The translations under genes were made by a program, and so were the position numbers. Positions 19,811 through 32,145 of a stretch of 64,000 bases of DNA are shown in pieces. This DNA is from Modicisalibacter radicis (GTDB taxonomy: Bacteria > Pseudomonadota > Gammaproteobacteria > Pseudomonadales > Halomonadaceae). Below the pieces are notes generated by a model. The model worked only from the letters and a program-made list of their open reading frames with translations, was not told where the DNA came from and did no database searches. How positions within the stretch are numbered: the stretch's first letter is position 1; each line of letters starts with the position of its first letter. The DNA is taken from the NCBI RefSeq assembly GCF_900961225.1, contig NZ_CAAHFN010000059.1, forward strand, positions 1 to 64,000, written 5' to 3'.

Positions 19811-20413
19811 ATGCGTATTGCCAAGATTGCCAGACAGGTCGGCGGGCTCGCCGCGCTCGGTGCGGCGCTGCTGCTGGCCGGTTGCGCGCAGAGCCCGCAA
19901 TATCTTAGCGTCGAGCCGACGGTTTCCAGCAACCTGCCCCAGGCGGGCAGCGGCCAGGCAGTGACGCTGACCACCGCCGACGGTCGCGAGTCCGACGTGC
20001 TGGGGACGCGCAGCGGCAAGCAGATGTCCACCGACACCATCAGCGTGCCCGCGCATACCCTGATGCCCAAGCTTCAGCAGCAGGCCGAGGCGGCACTGCG
20101 CCAGATGGGCTTCGAGCCCACTTCGCAGGAAGCCGAGGGCCGGCCCAGCCTGACCCTGACGCTGACCCAGTTGAGCTACCAGAAAGGCGATGCCCAGGCG
20201 ATGCTCGACAAGGCGATGCTGGTCGCCAAGCTCCAGGCCGTGGTCGAGAATCAGGGCAGCGTCTACACCGGGATCTATACCGCCAAGCGCGAGCAGAGCT
20301 ACGCCCTGACCCCGGATTACGAGAAGAACAACCAGATGGTCACCGAACTGCTCAGCAATGCGCTCGACCGCACCTTCGGCGACCCGCAGATCGGCCAGTT
20401 GCTGGCACGCTAG
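19811..20413 (+). CDS. YajG-family lipoprotein
   Basis: 200 residues. The N-terminus is a signal peptide with the lipobox LLAGC (Cys at about residue 25), so it is a lipid-anchored envelope protein. The body follows the YajG family pattern: a Thr/Ser-rich start, a TLTLTLTQLSY strand and the ending NALDRTFGDPQIGQLLAR. GAGGAG lies about 10 nt before ATG 19811. It is a single gene that ends in a strong terminator. The role of YajG proteins is unknown. Confidence 0.85.
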   Translation: MRIAKIARQVGGLAALGAALLLAGCAQSPQYLSVEPTVSSNLPQAGSGQAVTLTTADGRESDVLGTRSGKQMSTDTISVPAHTLMPKLQQQAEAALRQMGFEPTSQEAEGRPSLTLTLTQLSYQKGDAQAMLDKAMLVAKLQAVVENQGSVYTGIYTAKREQSYALTPDYEKNNQMVTELLSNALDRTFGDPQIGQLLAR

Positions 20414-20434
20414 CCTCCTCGTGCCCTCGTCAAG

Positions 20435-20467
20435 ACGCGCCCGGCTCTCGCCGGGCGCGTTTTTTTC
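20435..20467 (+). terminator. Terminator between the YajG-like gene and tpm
   Basis: An 11-bp perfect stem (20435-20445 with 20450-20460, core GCGCCCGGC/GCCGGGCGC), a 4-nt loop, then six T. It serves the plus-strand lipoprotein gene and abuts the stop of the convergent tpm. Confidence 0.9.
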
Positions 20468-21137
20468 ACTCCGACGCCACTCGGATCCGCCCATTCGGGC
20501 CCTCGCGGCCCGGGCCGCGACGAACCAGCGACCATACCTGCTCGCGCCAGCCGCGCTCGTCGGGGGGCGTCACCGTCAATCGCTCCAGCTCGAAGTTGCT
20601 CGCGAACAGGCGCTCGACCTCGTCGGCCCCTACCGAATAGGGCGGCCCCCGCTCGGGACCGTCGCCGTGAGTCAGACTCACCAGCAACCCGCGGGCGCCG
20701 GGCGGCAACAGCTGCGCGAGGTGAAAGGCATAGCGCTGACGCGTCGCCGGCGGCAGGGCGATCAGGGCCGCCCTGTCGTAGAAGGCCTGCAGCTCCAGCG
20801 CCTGCTCGACGTGAAAGTGGAAGAAGTCGCCGCACCACACTTCGACGCTGCCCTGGCGATAGACCTCGAACACGCCCTGGCGATAGCGCGATACCGCGCC
20901 GTGGCCCTCGGCAACGAACTGCTCGACGGCGTCCCGGGCCAGCTCGATGCCCAGCACCGGATGGCCGCGATCGGCCAGCCAGCGCATGTCGAGGCTCTTG
21001 CCGCAGAGCGGCACCAGCACCTTGCCCGCCTCGACGGCACCGAGTGTCGGCCAGTACTCCGCGAGCGCCGGATGCACGGCATCGCGATGAAAGCCGATGC
21101 GGCCCTCTCGCCAGCGCCGTAGCCATTCATTGTCCAC
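20466..21137 (-). CDS. tpm: Thiopurine S-methyltransferase
   Basis: 223 residues, the family's normal size. It opens MDNEWLRRWREGRIGFH, with the SAM-binding LVPLCGKSLDMRWLADRGH and GIELARDAVEQF, and YDRAALIALPP later. It methylates thiopurines and, in bacteria, selenium and tellurium oxyanions or other soft nucleophiles, using S-adenosylmethionine in the cytosol. AAAGGAGCAG lies just before ATG 21137. It is single, with its 3' end facing the upstream terminator. Confidence 0.93.
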   Translation of the reverse strand: MDNEWLRRWREGRIGFHRDAVHPALAEYWPTLGAVEAGKVLVPLCGKSLDMRWLADRGHPVLGIELARDAVEQFVAEGHGAVSRYRQGVFEVYRQGSVEVWCGDFFHFHVEQALELQAFYDRAALIALPPATRQRYAFHLAQLLPPGARGLLVSLTHGDGPERGPPYSVGADEVERLFASNFELERLTVTPPDERGWREQVWSLVRRGPGREGPNGRIRVASE

Positions 21138-21192
21138 CGTCTGCTCCTTTCTTCACCGGCTCGCCGGGCAATCCCACGTACCGTCCCGCGTC

Positions 21193-21825
21193 TCAGAACC
21201 AGCGATCACGCTTGCTCCGCCGGCGCGGCAGGTGAGGCACCAGCAGACCGACGACCAGTCCCGCGCCGGCCACCCCGCCGCCGTACATGAAGTAGCGCAT
21301 CAACAGATCCTCTTCCTGGGTATCGAGCCGCGCCTTGAGCTGACGCAGACTCGCCTGCGACTGGCTCAACCGGCTGTCGAGTTCGGCGTTGCGACTTTCC
21401 AGTTCGGTGATGCGCTGCTGACGCGTCTCGAGGGTTTCGGTCATCGTCGCCACGCGCCCTTGCCACTCGTCGTTGATCGACTCGAGCTGTGAACTGAGCG
21501 AATCGACACGCGAACGCAATTCGGGAACCCGATCCGTCAGGCTGCGCTCATCCTGCAGTTGATCGCTCTGAATCCAGACCTCGTCGCCATCGGCGACCCG
21601 CACGCGGCTGTAATCGCCGCTGGTCTCGAGCACCGTGACCTCCGCGCCGGACTCCAGGGTCCCGACGATTCGATATTCATTGGAAGGGCCGCTGCGCACG
21701 AATGTCGTCAGGTCGTCGGCCACCCAGAGGGTCGACGGCGATGCCTGGGCGCGAGCGGCTTCAGCGCCCCCCAACAACCCCAGACCCAATGCCAACCCTG
21801 CCATCAACTTATTGATCTTGAACAT
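21193..21825 (-). CDS. SH3 domain / coiled-coil membrane protein (TIGR04211 type, YgiM-like)
   Basis: 210 residues. The order is: signal peptide ending about GAEAARAQA; an SH3b domain (about 32-95: LWVADDLTTFVRSGPSNEYR); a long heptad-rich coiled coil (about 100-170); one membrane segment (about 178-197, GGGVAGAGLVVGLLVPHL); and a basic RRRSKRDRW tail. The arrangement matches the YgiM/TIGR04211 family, thought to be a periplasmic bridge-like protein of unknown function anchored at its C-terminus. Start ATG 21825. It lies alone on the minus strand. Confidence 0.85.
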   Translation of the reverse strand: MFKINKLMAGLALGLGLLGGAEAARAQASPSTLWVADDLTTFVRSGPSNEYRIVGTLESGAEVTVLETSGDYSRVRVADGDEVWIQSDQLQDERSLTDRVPELRSRVDSLSSQLESINDEWQGRVATMTETLETRQQRITELESRNAELDSRLSQSQASLRQLKARLDTQEEDLLMRYFMYGGGVAGAGLVVGLLVPHLPRRRSKRDRWF

Positions 21826-21936
21826 TTTCCACTGTCTTCCCGGTTATCGGAAGGCTCTTGACCATCGGCTCCACACGATTGCCCCTAGGCTGCCACGTCC
21901 TGTTTTTCGGCAGTCTGCTTCAGGGGACTTGCAGCC

Positions 21937-21957
21937 ATCCACACTTTCTGTGGATAA
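21937..21957. promoter_or_regulatory. DnaA-box pair in a small inverted repeat
   Basis: TGTGGATAA at 21949-21957 is an exact consensus DnaA box (minus strand TTATCCACA). A facing ATCCACA at 21937-21943 makes a 7-bp inverted repeat with a 5-bp spacer. It sits in the 213 bp between two minus-strand genes. One or two boxes are not an origin, and this may be chance or a local DnaA target. Confidence 0.35.
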
Positions 21958-22020
21958 GTCTTGGGAAAACCCGCCGCGGCGATCGGCAGACCCGGCGACT
22001 GATCGGGCCATGCCACATTT

Positions 22021-22037
22021 CGGTCAAAATTTGACCG
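22021..22037. repeat. 17-bp perfect palindrome after the DUF1820 gene
   Basis: CGGTCAAA and TTTGACCG flank a single A, directly after the DUF1820 stop codon (22039). On the minus strand it could fold as an 8-bp hairpin but has no T run, so it is a weak terminator or a binding site. Confidence 0.5.
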
Positions 22038-22038
22038 T

Positions 22039-22368
22039 TCAGCGATCGTCGCGTGGCGGCAGATTCATCGGCCGCGGAAACTCGGCCACCTTGCTGTCCG
22101 CCTTGACGGCCTTGGGCGTTCCCTCACGCTCCACTTCGTCGATGCGCACGATGGCGTTCATCGGAATATAGCTGCGGCTCACCCCATCGAAGGTGCGGCG
22201 CAGCTTCTCGCTCGACGGATCGACCACCACTCTCGAGGCATCCTCGAAGACGAACGCCTCGAGTTCGATGAACCCCCACAGATCGCTCTGGAAAATCTCC
22301 CGGGCGTAAAGTTCCCAGATTTCCCCCTGATTGTGAAAAACCACCCGATAGATCGATTTCGACGCCAT
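22039..22368 (-). CDS. DUF1820 family protein
   Basis: 109 residues. It starts MASKSIYRVVFHNQGEIWEL and continues GFIELEAFVFED and YIPMNAIVRIDEVEREG, the conserved core of DUF1820, a small soluble family restricted to proteobacteria. No signal peptide or membrane segment is seen. Function unknown. Start ATG 22368, with GGGAGTGG just upstream. It is divergent from miaB with 221 bp between them. Confidence 0.85.
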   Translation of the reverse strand: MASKSIYRVVFHNQGEIWELYAREIFQSDLWGFIELEAFVFEDASRVVVDPSSEKLRRTFDGVSRSYIPMNAIVRIDEVEREGTPKAVKADSKVAEFPRPMNLPPRDDR

Positions 22369-22589
22369 ACCACTCCCGTCACTCAGATGGAAACCCTCAG
22401 GCGCGAGGCGCCACTCCAGCCGCCAAGAATATCACAGACGCCGCGGCTTCGAAGGTCGGCCGGACAAGGCTGGTCAAGCCGGGGGCCGGGTACGTATAAT
22501 TTCACCCATCTGTCGTAGGCGGCCCTCGCGGTCATGCCTTCACTCCCTCGACTCACGGACAAAGCGGGCGCTCGACGCCGACGCACTCT

Positions 22590-23939
22590 ATGGCGAAGAA
22601 ACTCTTCATCAAGACCCACGGCTGCCAGATGAACGAGTACGATTCCGCGCGCATGGCGGATCTGCTCGGCGAATCGCATCAGATGGAGCTCACCGACGAC
22701 GAGCGGGATGCCGACGTCATCCTGCTCAATACCTGCTCGATCCGCGAAAAGGCCCAGGAGAAGGTCTTCCACCAGCTCGGCCGCTGGAAGAAACTCAAGG
22801 AGCGCAACCCCGACCTGGTGATCGGCGTCGGCGGCTGCGTGGCCAGCCAGGAGGGCGAGAACCTGCGCAAGCGCGCCCCCCATGTGGACATGGTGTTCGG
22901 CCCCCAGACGCTGCATCGCATCCCCTCGATGCTCGAATCGCGCAGCAGGAATGCCGAACCGATCTCGGTGGTCGACGTCACCTTCCCCGAGATCGAGAAG
23001 TTCGATCACCTGCCCAAGCCGAGCGCCGACGGCGCGACCGCGTTCGTTTCGGTGATGGAGGGCTGCTCCAAGTACTGTACCTTCTGCGTGGTGCCCTATA
23101 CCCGTGGCGAGGAGGTCTCGCGGCCGTTCGCCTCGGTCATGGACGAAGTCATTCACCTCGCCGACCAGGGCGTGCGCGAGATCAACCTGCTGGGGCAGAA
23201 CGTCAACGCCTACCGCGGCGAAGACGAGACCGGCGAGGAGATCGACCTCGCCGAGCTGATCGCCTGCGTCGCCGCCGTCGAGGGGATCGACCGCATTCGC
23301 TTCACCACCTCGCATCCGGTGGAGTTCTCCGACAGCCTGATCGAGGCCTATGGCGAAATCCCCGAGCTGGTCAGTCACCTGCACCTGCCGGTCCAGGCGG
23401 GTTCCGACAGGATCCTGGCGGCGATGAAGCGCGGCCACGGCGTCGAGGAGTACGTCGCCAAGCTCGAGCGCATCCGTGCGCTGCGCCCCGACATCAGTTT
23501 CTCCTCGGATTTCATCATCGGCTTCCCGGGCGAAACCGAGGCCGATTTCGAGGCCACCATGGATCTGATCCATCGGATCGGTTTCGACGTCTCGTTCAGC
23601 TTCGTCTATTCCGCACGCCCGGGCACCCCGGCGGCGGCGCTCGAGGACGACACGCCCGAGTCGGTCAAGAAACAGCGCCTGGCGATCCTTCAGGAGCGCA
23701 TCAACCAGAACGCCATGCAGATCAGCCGGCGCATGGTCGGTTCGACCCAGCGCATCCTGGTCACCGGATTCTCGCCCCGCGACCCCGGCAAGCTCTCGGG
23801 GCGCACCGAGAACAACCGCGTGGTCAACTTCAGCGCCGACGACCCCACCGCGATGATCGGCACCTTCGTCGACGTCGAGATCACCGAAGCGCTGCCCAAT
23901 TCGCTGCGCGCCACGCTCGTCTCGTCGGTCCGTCACTGA
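22590..23939 (+). CDS. miaB: tRNA-2-methylthio-N6-dimethylallyladenosine synthase
   Basis: 449 residues. It adds the methylthio group to i6A37 of tRNAs that read UNN codons. The N-terminal UPF0004 domain has its three Cys in [12 protein letters not shown] (12), [10 protein letters not shown] (about 50) and GGCVASQEG (about 84). The radical-SAM cluster motif is CSKYCTFC (about 157-164), and a TRAM domain closes the protein. Two Fe-S clusters are therefore expected. It is followed by ybeZ-ybeY-corC-lnt on the same strand, the usual gammaproteobacterial neighbourhood. Confidence 0.96.
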   Translation: MAKKLFIKTHGCQMNEYDSARMADLLGESHQMELTDDERDADVILLNTCSIREKAQEKVFHQLGRWKKLKERNPDLVIGVGGCVASQEGENLRKRAPHVDMVFGPQTLHRIPSMLESRSRNAEPISVVDVTFPEIEKFDHLPKPSADGATAFVSVMEGCSKYCTFCVVPYTRGEEVSRPFASVMDEVIHLADQGVREINLLGQNVNAYRGEDETGEEIDLAELIACVAAVEGIDRIRFTTSHPVEFSDSLIEAYGEIPELVSHLHLPVQAGSDRILAAMKRGHGVEEYVAKLERIRALRPDISFSSDFIIGFPGETEADFEATMDLIHRIGFDVSFSFVYSARPGTPAAALEDDTPESVKKQRLAILQERINQNAMQISRRMVGSTQRILVTGFSPRDPGKLSGRTENNRVVNFSADDPTAMIGTFVDVEITEALPNSLRATLVSSVRH

Positions 23940-23994
23940 CCGCGCCCGCCCCGCTCGTAAAGTTCGCTTGCAATGGCAATCGGCTTCTTTGATT

Positions 23995-24014
23995 GCCCCG
24001 GGCTCGCCCGGGGC
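23995..24014. repeat. Strong hairpin between miaB and ybeZ
   Basis: GCCCCGGG (23995-24002) and CCCGGGGC (24007-24014) form a perfect 8-bp stem with loop CTCG. No T run follows, so it may be an RNA-stability or attenuating stem rather than a simple terminator. Confidence 0.5.
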
Positions 24015-24045
24015 ACTAAGCTGACTTCATGTTCCCAGACAACGA

Positions 24046-25164
24046 ATGGAAGCCCTGTTCTTGAGCCAACAAAGTTCCCCGGCCAATCGCGTCCTCACCC
24101 TGACCCTCGAGCCCAACGACCCCATGCGGCTGGCCAAGCTCTGCGGGCAGCAGGACGAACACCTCAGGCTGGTCGAGTCGCGCCTCGGCGTGACGCTGCG
24201 CAACCGCGGCAACACCTTTCAGCTCGCCGGTCCCGGGCCGCACGTCAAGGCCGCGGCCAATGTCGTCGAGCACCTCTACCGCGAGACCGAATCCGGCGAC
24301 CTGGATCCCGACACCGTGCACCTGTTCCTGCAGGAATCGGGCATCGAGGCACTCGAGGAGGAGCAAGGCACGGGCGGTGACGGCGAGGTGATCATCCGCA
24401 CCCCGCGCGCCGTCATCAAGCCGCGCGGCCTGAACCAGCAGAACTACGTCACCAGCATCCGCAAGCACGACATCAACTTCGGCATCGGCCCCGCGGGTAC
24501 CGGCAAGACCTACCTGGCCGTGGCCGCCGCCGTCGAGGCGCTCAATCAGCAACAGGTGCGGCGCATCCTGCTGGTACGGCCGGCGGTCGAGGCCGGCGAA
24601 AAGCTGGGCTTTCTGCCCGGCGACCTGGCCCAGAAGATCGACCCCTACCTGCGACCGCTCTACGACGCGCTCTACGAGATGATCGGCTTCGAGCAGGTGG
24701 CCAAGCTGATCGAGCGCCAGGTGATCGAGATCGCCCCGCTCGCCTACATGCGCGGTCGCACGCTGAACAACGCCTTCATCATTCTCGACGAGAGCCAGAA
24801 CACCACCCGCGAGCAGATGAAGATGTTCCTGACCCGCATCGGTTTCGGCTCCACCGCGGTGATCACCGGCGACATCACCCAGGTCGACCTGCCGCGCGGC
24901 CAGCAGTCGGGGCTGATCCAGGTGCTCGACGTGCTCAAGGACACCCCGGGGATCGGCGTCACCCACTTTGCCGCCAAGGACGTGGTCCGCCATCCGCTGG
25001 TGCAGCGGATCATCGAGGCCTACGACTACTTCGAGGCCGAGCAGGAAGCCGACGATCGCGCCCGCCGCGAAGCCCGCGACACGGCCCGCCGGGAGAGGCA
25101 GGCCAGCGAGGCCGGGGCCTCCGAATCCCGCAGCGAGGCCTCCTCGGGCGAGGGCGGGTCATGA
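24046..25164 (+). CDS. ybeZ: PhoH-like ATPase YbeZ
   Basis: 372 residues. The N-terminal part resembles a KH-like segment (about 15-80). The PhoH domain has Walker [16 protein letters not shown] (about 148-162), [16 protein letters not shown], and Walker [12 protein letters not shown] with [11 protein letters not shown]. The acidic, Glu/Ala/Arg-rich tail after about 335 is longer than in E. coli. It works with YbeY in rRNA and RNA metabolism. Its stop overlaps the ybeY ATG (ATGA). The start ATG 24046 has only a weak ribosome binding site. Confidence 0.92.
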   Translation: MEALFLSQQSSPANRVLTLTLEPNDPMRLAKLCGQQDEHLRLVESRLGVTLRNRGNTFQLAGPGPHVKAAANVVEHLYRETESGDLDPDTVHLFLQESGIEALEEEQGTGGDGEVIIRTPRAVIKPRGLNQQNYVTSIRKHDINFGIGPAGTGKTYLAVAAAVEALNQQQVRRILLVRPAVEAGEKLGFLPGDLAQKIDPYLRPLYDALYEMIGFEQVAKLIERQVIEIAPLAYMRGRTLNNAFIILDESQNTTREQMKMFLTRIGFGSTAVITGDITQVDLPRGQQSGLIQVLDVLKDTPGIGVTHFAAKDVVRHPLVQRIIEAYDYFEAEQEADDRARREARDTARRERQASEAGASESRSEASSGEGGS

Positions 25165-25709
25165 ACGACGACCCCGGGCCGCTGGTCGACCTGCAGCTGG
25201 CCACCGCGAGCAGCGATGAGTTGCCCGGCGTCGAGGCGCTGAGCCGCTGGGTCGCGGCGACCCTCGCCGAACATGCGCGCTTTGAGCGGGGCGACATCGG
25301 CCCGGCACCGGCCGCCGAGACGCCGGAGCTGACCATCCGCCTGGTCGACGATGCCGAGAGCCAGGCGCTCAACCGCGACTACCGCGGCAAGGACCGTCCC
25401 ACCAACGTGCTGTCTTTCCCCTTCGAGGCGCCGCCCGGGCTCGACCTGCCATTGCTCGGCGATCTGGTGATCAGTCACCCGGTCATGTGCCGCGAAGCCC
25501 GTGACCAGCACAAGCTGTTGGCCGATCACTACGCCCATTTGGTGATCCACGGCACCTTGCATTTATTGGGCTACGACCATATAGATGAGGCTGAAGCCGA
25601 GATCATGGAGGCCCTCGAGCGCACCGTTCTCGATGGCTTAGGCATTCCCGATCCCTATGCGCTTGCCGACGACGAGCGTGACAGCGAGGACACGAGACCC
25701 GACGCATGA
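25161..25709 (+). CDS. ybeY: Endoribonuclease / rRNA maturation factor YbeY
   Basis: 182 residues. The zinc-binding signature is HLVIHGTLHLLGYDH (about 129-143), with NVLSFPFEAP and LLGDLVISH ahead of it. It is a metal-dependent RNase acting on the 3' end of 16S rRNA and in ribosome quality control. It overlaps ybeZ at its start and corC at its stop by ATGA. Length is slightly above the family mean because of an N-terminal stretch of about 20 residues. Confidence 0.95.
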   Translation: MNDDPGPLVDLQLATASSDELPGVEALSRWVAATLAEHARFERGDIGPAPAAETPELTIRLVDDAESQALNRDYRGKDRPTNVLSFPFEAPPGLDLPLLGDLVISHPVMCREARDQHKLLADHYAHLVIHGTLHLLGYDHIDEAEAEIMEALERTVLDGLGIPDPYALADDERDSEDTRPDA

Positions 25710-26590
25710 GCGAAGACCGATCGAGCGGCCAGGGCGGCAAGTCCTGGCTCGAGAAGTTGTTCACTGCCTTTTCCAGCGATTCCGACGAACCCAACTCCCG
25801 CGACGAGTTGCTGGTTTTCCTGCGCGAGGCCGCCGCCAAGCTGCGCCTGGATCCGGATGCCCTGACGATCATCGAGGGCGCCTTCCAGATCAGCGACCAG
25901 CAGACCCGCGAAGTGATGATCCCGCGCTCCCAGGTCACCGCCATCGGCATCGAGCAGGCCCCGGAAGATTACCTGCCGGTGATCTTCGAAACCGGTCACT
26001 CGCGCTACCCGGTGGTCGGCGAGAACCTCGACGAGGTACTCGGCATCCTGCTGGTCAAGGACCTGTTGCCGCTGCTGCAGATCAACGACGGCGAGCGCGA
26101 CCGCATCGCCCTGCGCGAAGTGATCCGCCCGGCGATGTTCATTCCCGAATCCAAGCGGCTCAACAGCCTGCTCAAGGAGTTCCGCGACACCCACAACCAC
26201 ATGGCGGTGGTGGTCGACGAGTATGGCGGCACCGCGGGTATCGTGACCATCGAGGACATCCTCGAGCAGATCGTCGGCGACATCGAGGACGAGCACGACA
26301 CCGACGAGGAAGACGACATCCGCGACATGGGCGACGGCAGCTTCGCGGTTCGCGCCTTGACGCCCATCGATGATTTCAACGAGCGCTTCGATACCGAATT
26401 CTCCGACGATGAGTTCGATACCGTCGGCGGCCTGGTGATGCAACGCTTCGGCTATCTGCCGCGGCGTGGCGAGCAGGCCCATCTCGGCGAGTGGCGCTTC
26501 ACCGTGCTGGGCGCCGACAATCGTCGCATTCGGCTTTTGCAGGTCGAGCAGGTCGCCGAGGGCGTGACCGACGAGGGGCGCGACGGCTAG
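25706..26590 (+). CDS. corC: CorC/YbeX transporter-associated CBS-domain protein
   Basis: 294 residues. Two CBS domains (about 70-190) follow VMIPRSQVTAI. The C-terminal CorC_HlyC domain (about 210-285) contains DDEFDTVGGLVMQRFGYLP. The protein is soluble, as in E. coli YbeX, which affects magnesium/cobalt efflux and ribosome integrity. ATG 25706 overlaps the ybeY stop. It is followed 80 bp later by lnt. Confidence 0.94.
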   Translation: MSEDRSSGQGGKSWLEKLFTAFSSDSDEPNSRDELLVFLREAAAKLRLDPDALTIIEGAFQISDQQTREVMIPRSQVTAIGIEQAPEDYLPVIFETGHSRYPVVGENLDEVLGILLVKDLLPLLQINDGERDRIALREVIRPAMFIPESKRLNSLLKEFRDTHNHMAVVVDEYGGTAGIVTIEDILEQIVGDIEDEHDTDEEDDIRDMGDGSFAVRALTPIDDFNERFDTEFSDDEFDTVGGLVMQRFGYLPRRGEQAHLGEWRFTVLGADNRRIRLLQVEQVAEGVTDEGRDG

Positions 26591-26670
26591 CCCGGCGTTC
26601 CTCCCGACGCGGTTTCGCTTTGCGCAGCGGCTCTGGTATAAGAGGCACGTCCCGCTACGGAGTGCCTTGA

Positions 26671-28137
26671 ATGTCCACAGTTTACCGTCCCTGGATGGGC
26701 TATCTGGCCGCGCTGGTCGCCGGCGGCCTGACCACGCTGACCTTCTCGCCCTTCCAGCTCTGGTGGCTGGGTCCGGTGGCCGTCGCCCTGGTATTTGCCG
26801 GTTTCCACGCCCAGACGCCCGGACAGGCGGCGCTGCGCGGCTGGAGCTTCGGCGTCGGGCTGTTCGGCTCGGGCACCTCCTGGATCTACGTCTCGATCCA
26901 CGACTACGGCTATACCGGCGTGCCGCTGGCGGTTTTCCTGACCGCGCTGTTCGCGGTGACCCTGGCGCTGTTCTACGCCGTGCCGTTCTGGTTCTACCGG
27001 CGCTTCACCGGAGCGCGCCTGGCCTGGCTCAGCTTCGCCGGCCTCTGGGTGCTCGCCGAGGTGCTGCGCACCTACCTGTTCACTGGCTTCCCCTGGCTGC
27101 TGCTCGGCAGCGCCCACGTCGACTCGCCGCTGGCGCCGCTGGCGCCGCTGGGCGGCGTCTACCTGCTCAGCCTGGTCACCGCGCTGAGCGGCACGCTGCT
27201 CGTCGAATTGCTGCGCCGTCGCTGGTGGCCGCTCGCCCCGCTGGCCGCCCTGTGGCTGGTGCCGCCGACGCTGCCCGGGCACTGGACGACGCCGGGCGAG
27301 ACGACCCGCGTGGCGCTGCTGCAGGGCAATCTGCCGCAGTTGATGAAGTGGACCGCCGAGGGCCAGCGCAACGCCGCCAATACCTACGCGCGCCTGACCC
27401 GCAGCCTCGGCGACGATGTCGATCTGATCGTCTGGCCGGAAACCGCACTGCCGATGTTCGAGCGACAGGCCCTGCCGCTGCTCGAACGTCTCCAGACGAC
27501 ATTGCCGACCGACACCGCGCTGCTGACCGGCATCGTCGAGCGCGACGAACAGGGGGATTACTACAACGCGGTGATCGGCCTCGGCAACACTCAGGGCCGC
27601 TACCGCAAGGAACACCTGGTGCCGTTCGGCGAATTCATGCCGCTCGAGTGGCTTCTGCGCGGCATCATTGCCTTCTTCGACCTGCCGATGTCGAGCTTCT
27701 CCGCCGGCGCGCACGACCAGCCGCCGATTCGCGCGGCCGGCCTGTCCATCGGCACGGCGATCTGCTACGAGATCATCTACCCCGATCTGGTGGCGAGTCG
27801 TGCACGCCAGGCCGAGGCACTGCTGACGGTATCCAACGACACCTGGTTCGGGGGCTCCATCGGTCCGCTGCAACACCTGCAGATGGCCCGCCTCAGGGCA
27901 TTGGAGAATGGCCGCTACGTCATGCGCGCCACCAGCAACGGGGTCACCGCGATCATCGACCCTCGGGGACGGGTGACCCACCGTGCCCCGCAGTTCGAAA
28001 CCAGCCAGGTGGTCGGCGAGGTTCGCGCCATGCAGGGTGAAACGCCCTTCACCCGCACCGGCAGCTGGCCGACCTGGCTGCTCGCCGGGCTGATGCTGGT
28101 CCCCGGGCTACGCTTGCGCCAGACCCGGCGGCGCTGA
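26671..28137 (+). CDS. lnt: Apolipoprotein N-acyltransferase
   Basis: 488 residues. An N-terminal membrane part of about six helices is followed by a nitrilase-type catalytic domain. The catalytic Glu is in VWPETALP (about residue 256), the Lys in RKEHLVPFGEFMP (about 313) and the Cys in AICYEIIYPD (about 365). It adds the third acyl chain to lipoproteins in the inner membrane, which the two lipoproteins in this window (YajG-like and LptE) would need. ATG 26671 has ACGGAG upstream. Confidence 0.95.
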   Translation: MSTVYRPWMGYLAALVAGGLTTLTFSPFQLWWLGPVAVALVFAGFHAQTPGQAALRGWSFGVGLFGSGTSWIYVSIHDYGYTGVPLAVFLTALFAVTLALFYAVPFWFYRRFTGARLAWLSFAGLWVLAEVLRTYLFTGFPWLLLGSAHVDSPLAPLAPLGGVYLLSLVTALSGTLLVELLRRRWWPLAPLAALWLVPPTLPGHWTTPGETTRVALLQGNLPQLMKWTAEGQRNAANTYARLTRSLGDDVDLIVWPETALPMFERQALPLLERLQTTLPTDTALLTGIVERDEQGDYYNAVIGLGNTQGRYRKEHLVPFGEFMPLEWLLRGIIAFFDLPMSSFSAGAHDQPPIRAAGLSIGTAICYEIIYPDLVASRARQAEALLTVSNDTWFGGSIGPLQHLQMARLRALENGRYVMRATSNGVTAIIDPRGRVTHRAPQFETSQVVGEVRAMQGETPFTRTGSWPTWLLAGLMLVPGLRLRQTRRR

Positions 28138-28168
28138 GCCCCGGCGGGTCACGGCTGGACCACGGCAA

Positions 28169-28693
28169 TCACCCGGCCTCGCCGCTCGACGGCGCGCGCT
28201 CGAAATAGCGATGTCCGCAGGCGTGACAGGGCTCGAGGCGGGTGATGCGCTCCAGTATCAGCGTCTCGCCGCAGTGCACACAGGCCATGCGCCCGGGCGC
28301 GGCCAGCTCGCCCTCGGTGTAATCGGCGCGGGCGGCCTCCAGATCGTCCTCGAAGCGCTCGCGATCGACCACGCTGCGATCGGCGATCGACAGCAGCGCC
28401 TCGCTGACCTTGCGCGACAGCACGTTCAAGTCGATGCCCAGCCAGCTGGCCACGCCGCTGCCACCGGCGGCCAGGTAGCCGCGCAGGTCCTTCAGGTCGC
28501 GCTCGACCCAGGCCCGCAGCAGCGACATCTCATCCTTGGTGAACTCCTCGACCTCGACCTCGAAGGCCACCGCCTCGTCGAGCTCATGCTGCAACCGCTC
28601 CCAGGAAAGCTCGTCGGTCCCGTCGCGCATGCGGTGCAGCACGCGCTCGTAGGCATCGTGCAGCCGCCGATCCTGTTGCTGGTCGTCACTCAT
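28169..28693 (-). CDS. Zinc-ribbon protein, DUF1451 (YbeL-like)
   Basis: 174 residues. A helical N-terminal region (VLHRMRDGTDELSWERLQ...) ends in a zinc ribbon with CVHC (about 140) and CHAC (about 158). This is the DUF1451/YbeL family, of unknown function; in E. coli ybeL is likewise near leuS. Start: ATG 28693 with GGAGAGG upstream. The longer frame to 28711 adds six non-conserved residues. It is divergent from leuS. Confidence 0.85.
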   Translation of the reverse strand: MSDDQQQDRRLHDAYERVLHRMRDGTDELSWERLQHELDEAVAFEVEVEEFTKDEMSLLRAWVERDLKDLRGYLAAGGSGVASWLGIDLNVLSRKVSEALLSIADRSVVDRERFEDDLEAARADYTEGELAAPGRMACVHCGETLILERITRLEPCHACGHRYFERAPSSGEAG

Positions 28694-28822
28694 GGCGCCT
28701 CTCCTCTGCAATCGCTTGACGTGACGCGCATCGACCGCCTGGGCGCTGCCCCTACCTGCCGATGCACGTCTTGGGGTATCCTTGGGCCAGCATGAACGCT
28801 ATTCCATGCCTGCCTCCATTAA

Positions 28823-31585
<2,763 letters not shown>

Positions 31586-31635
31586 TCGTCGCCGCCCGGC
31601 GCGCTGTCGGATAATCACAAAGCAAGGAGCTAGCC

Positions 31636-32145
31636 GTGAAGCGTCGCACTTTTCTCACCCGGTCCCTGAGCGTCGCCCTGCTCGGCGCCGGTATCGCCGC
31701 CCTGCCCGGCTGTGGCTTTCATCTGCGCGACACCGGCGCATCACAAGACGTCGGCATCGACAGCCTGGCGCTAGCGGCGACGCCCTCGGCGCTCGGCGAC
31801 AGCGTCGGCCGCGCGCTGCGCGACGCCGGTATCGAACTCAGCGATGCGGCAGCGTTGCGTCTCAATCTCGGCACGGAGCGCATCCAGGAGATCGACCTGA
31901 GCGCCGGCGGCAGCGGCACCCGCGAGATCGAACTGCAGCTCGAGGTACCCTTCTCGGTCCAGCGCACCGGCGACGACGCCTACCTGCTCGACCAGCAGCG
32001 AGTGGCGGTAGCGACCACCTTCCGGGCCAACGACAACGAGCTGCTGACCCAGGACGACGACCGTGAACGTGCGCTCGAGTCGCTGCGTCGCGACGCCGCC
32101 CAGCGACTGCTGGATCGCCTGCGCAACCTGGATGCCTCGCGTTGA
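31636..32145 (+). CDS. lptE: LPS-assembly lipoprotein LptE
   Basis: 169 residues. A signal peptide ends in the lipobox LPGC (Cys about 31), followed by GFHLRD, the family's first conserved motif. It forms the plug of the LptD outer-membrane translocon. The start is GTG 31636 with AAGGAG at 31624-31629. The stop TGA overlaps the TTG start of holA. The order leuS-lptE-holA is conserved in E. coli. A twin-Arg-like RR near the start is probably not functional. Confidence 0.92.
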   Translation: MKRRTFLTRSLSVALLGAGIAALPGCGFHLRDTGASQDVGIDSLALAATPSALGDSVGRALRDAGIELSDAAALRLNLGTERIQEIDLSAGGSGTREIELQLEVPFSVQRTGDDAYLLDQQRVAVATTFRANDNELLTQDDDRERALESLRRDAAQRLLDRLRNLDASR

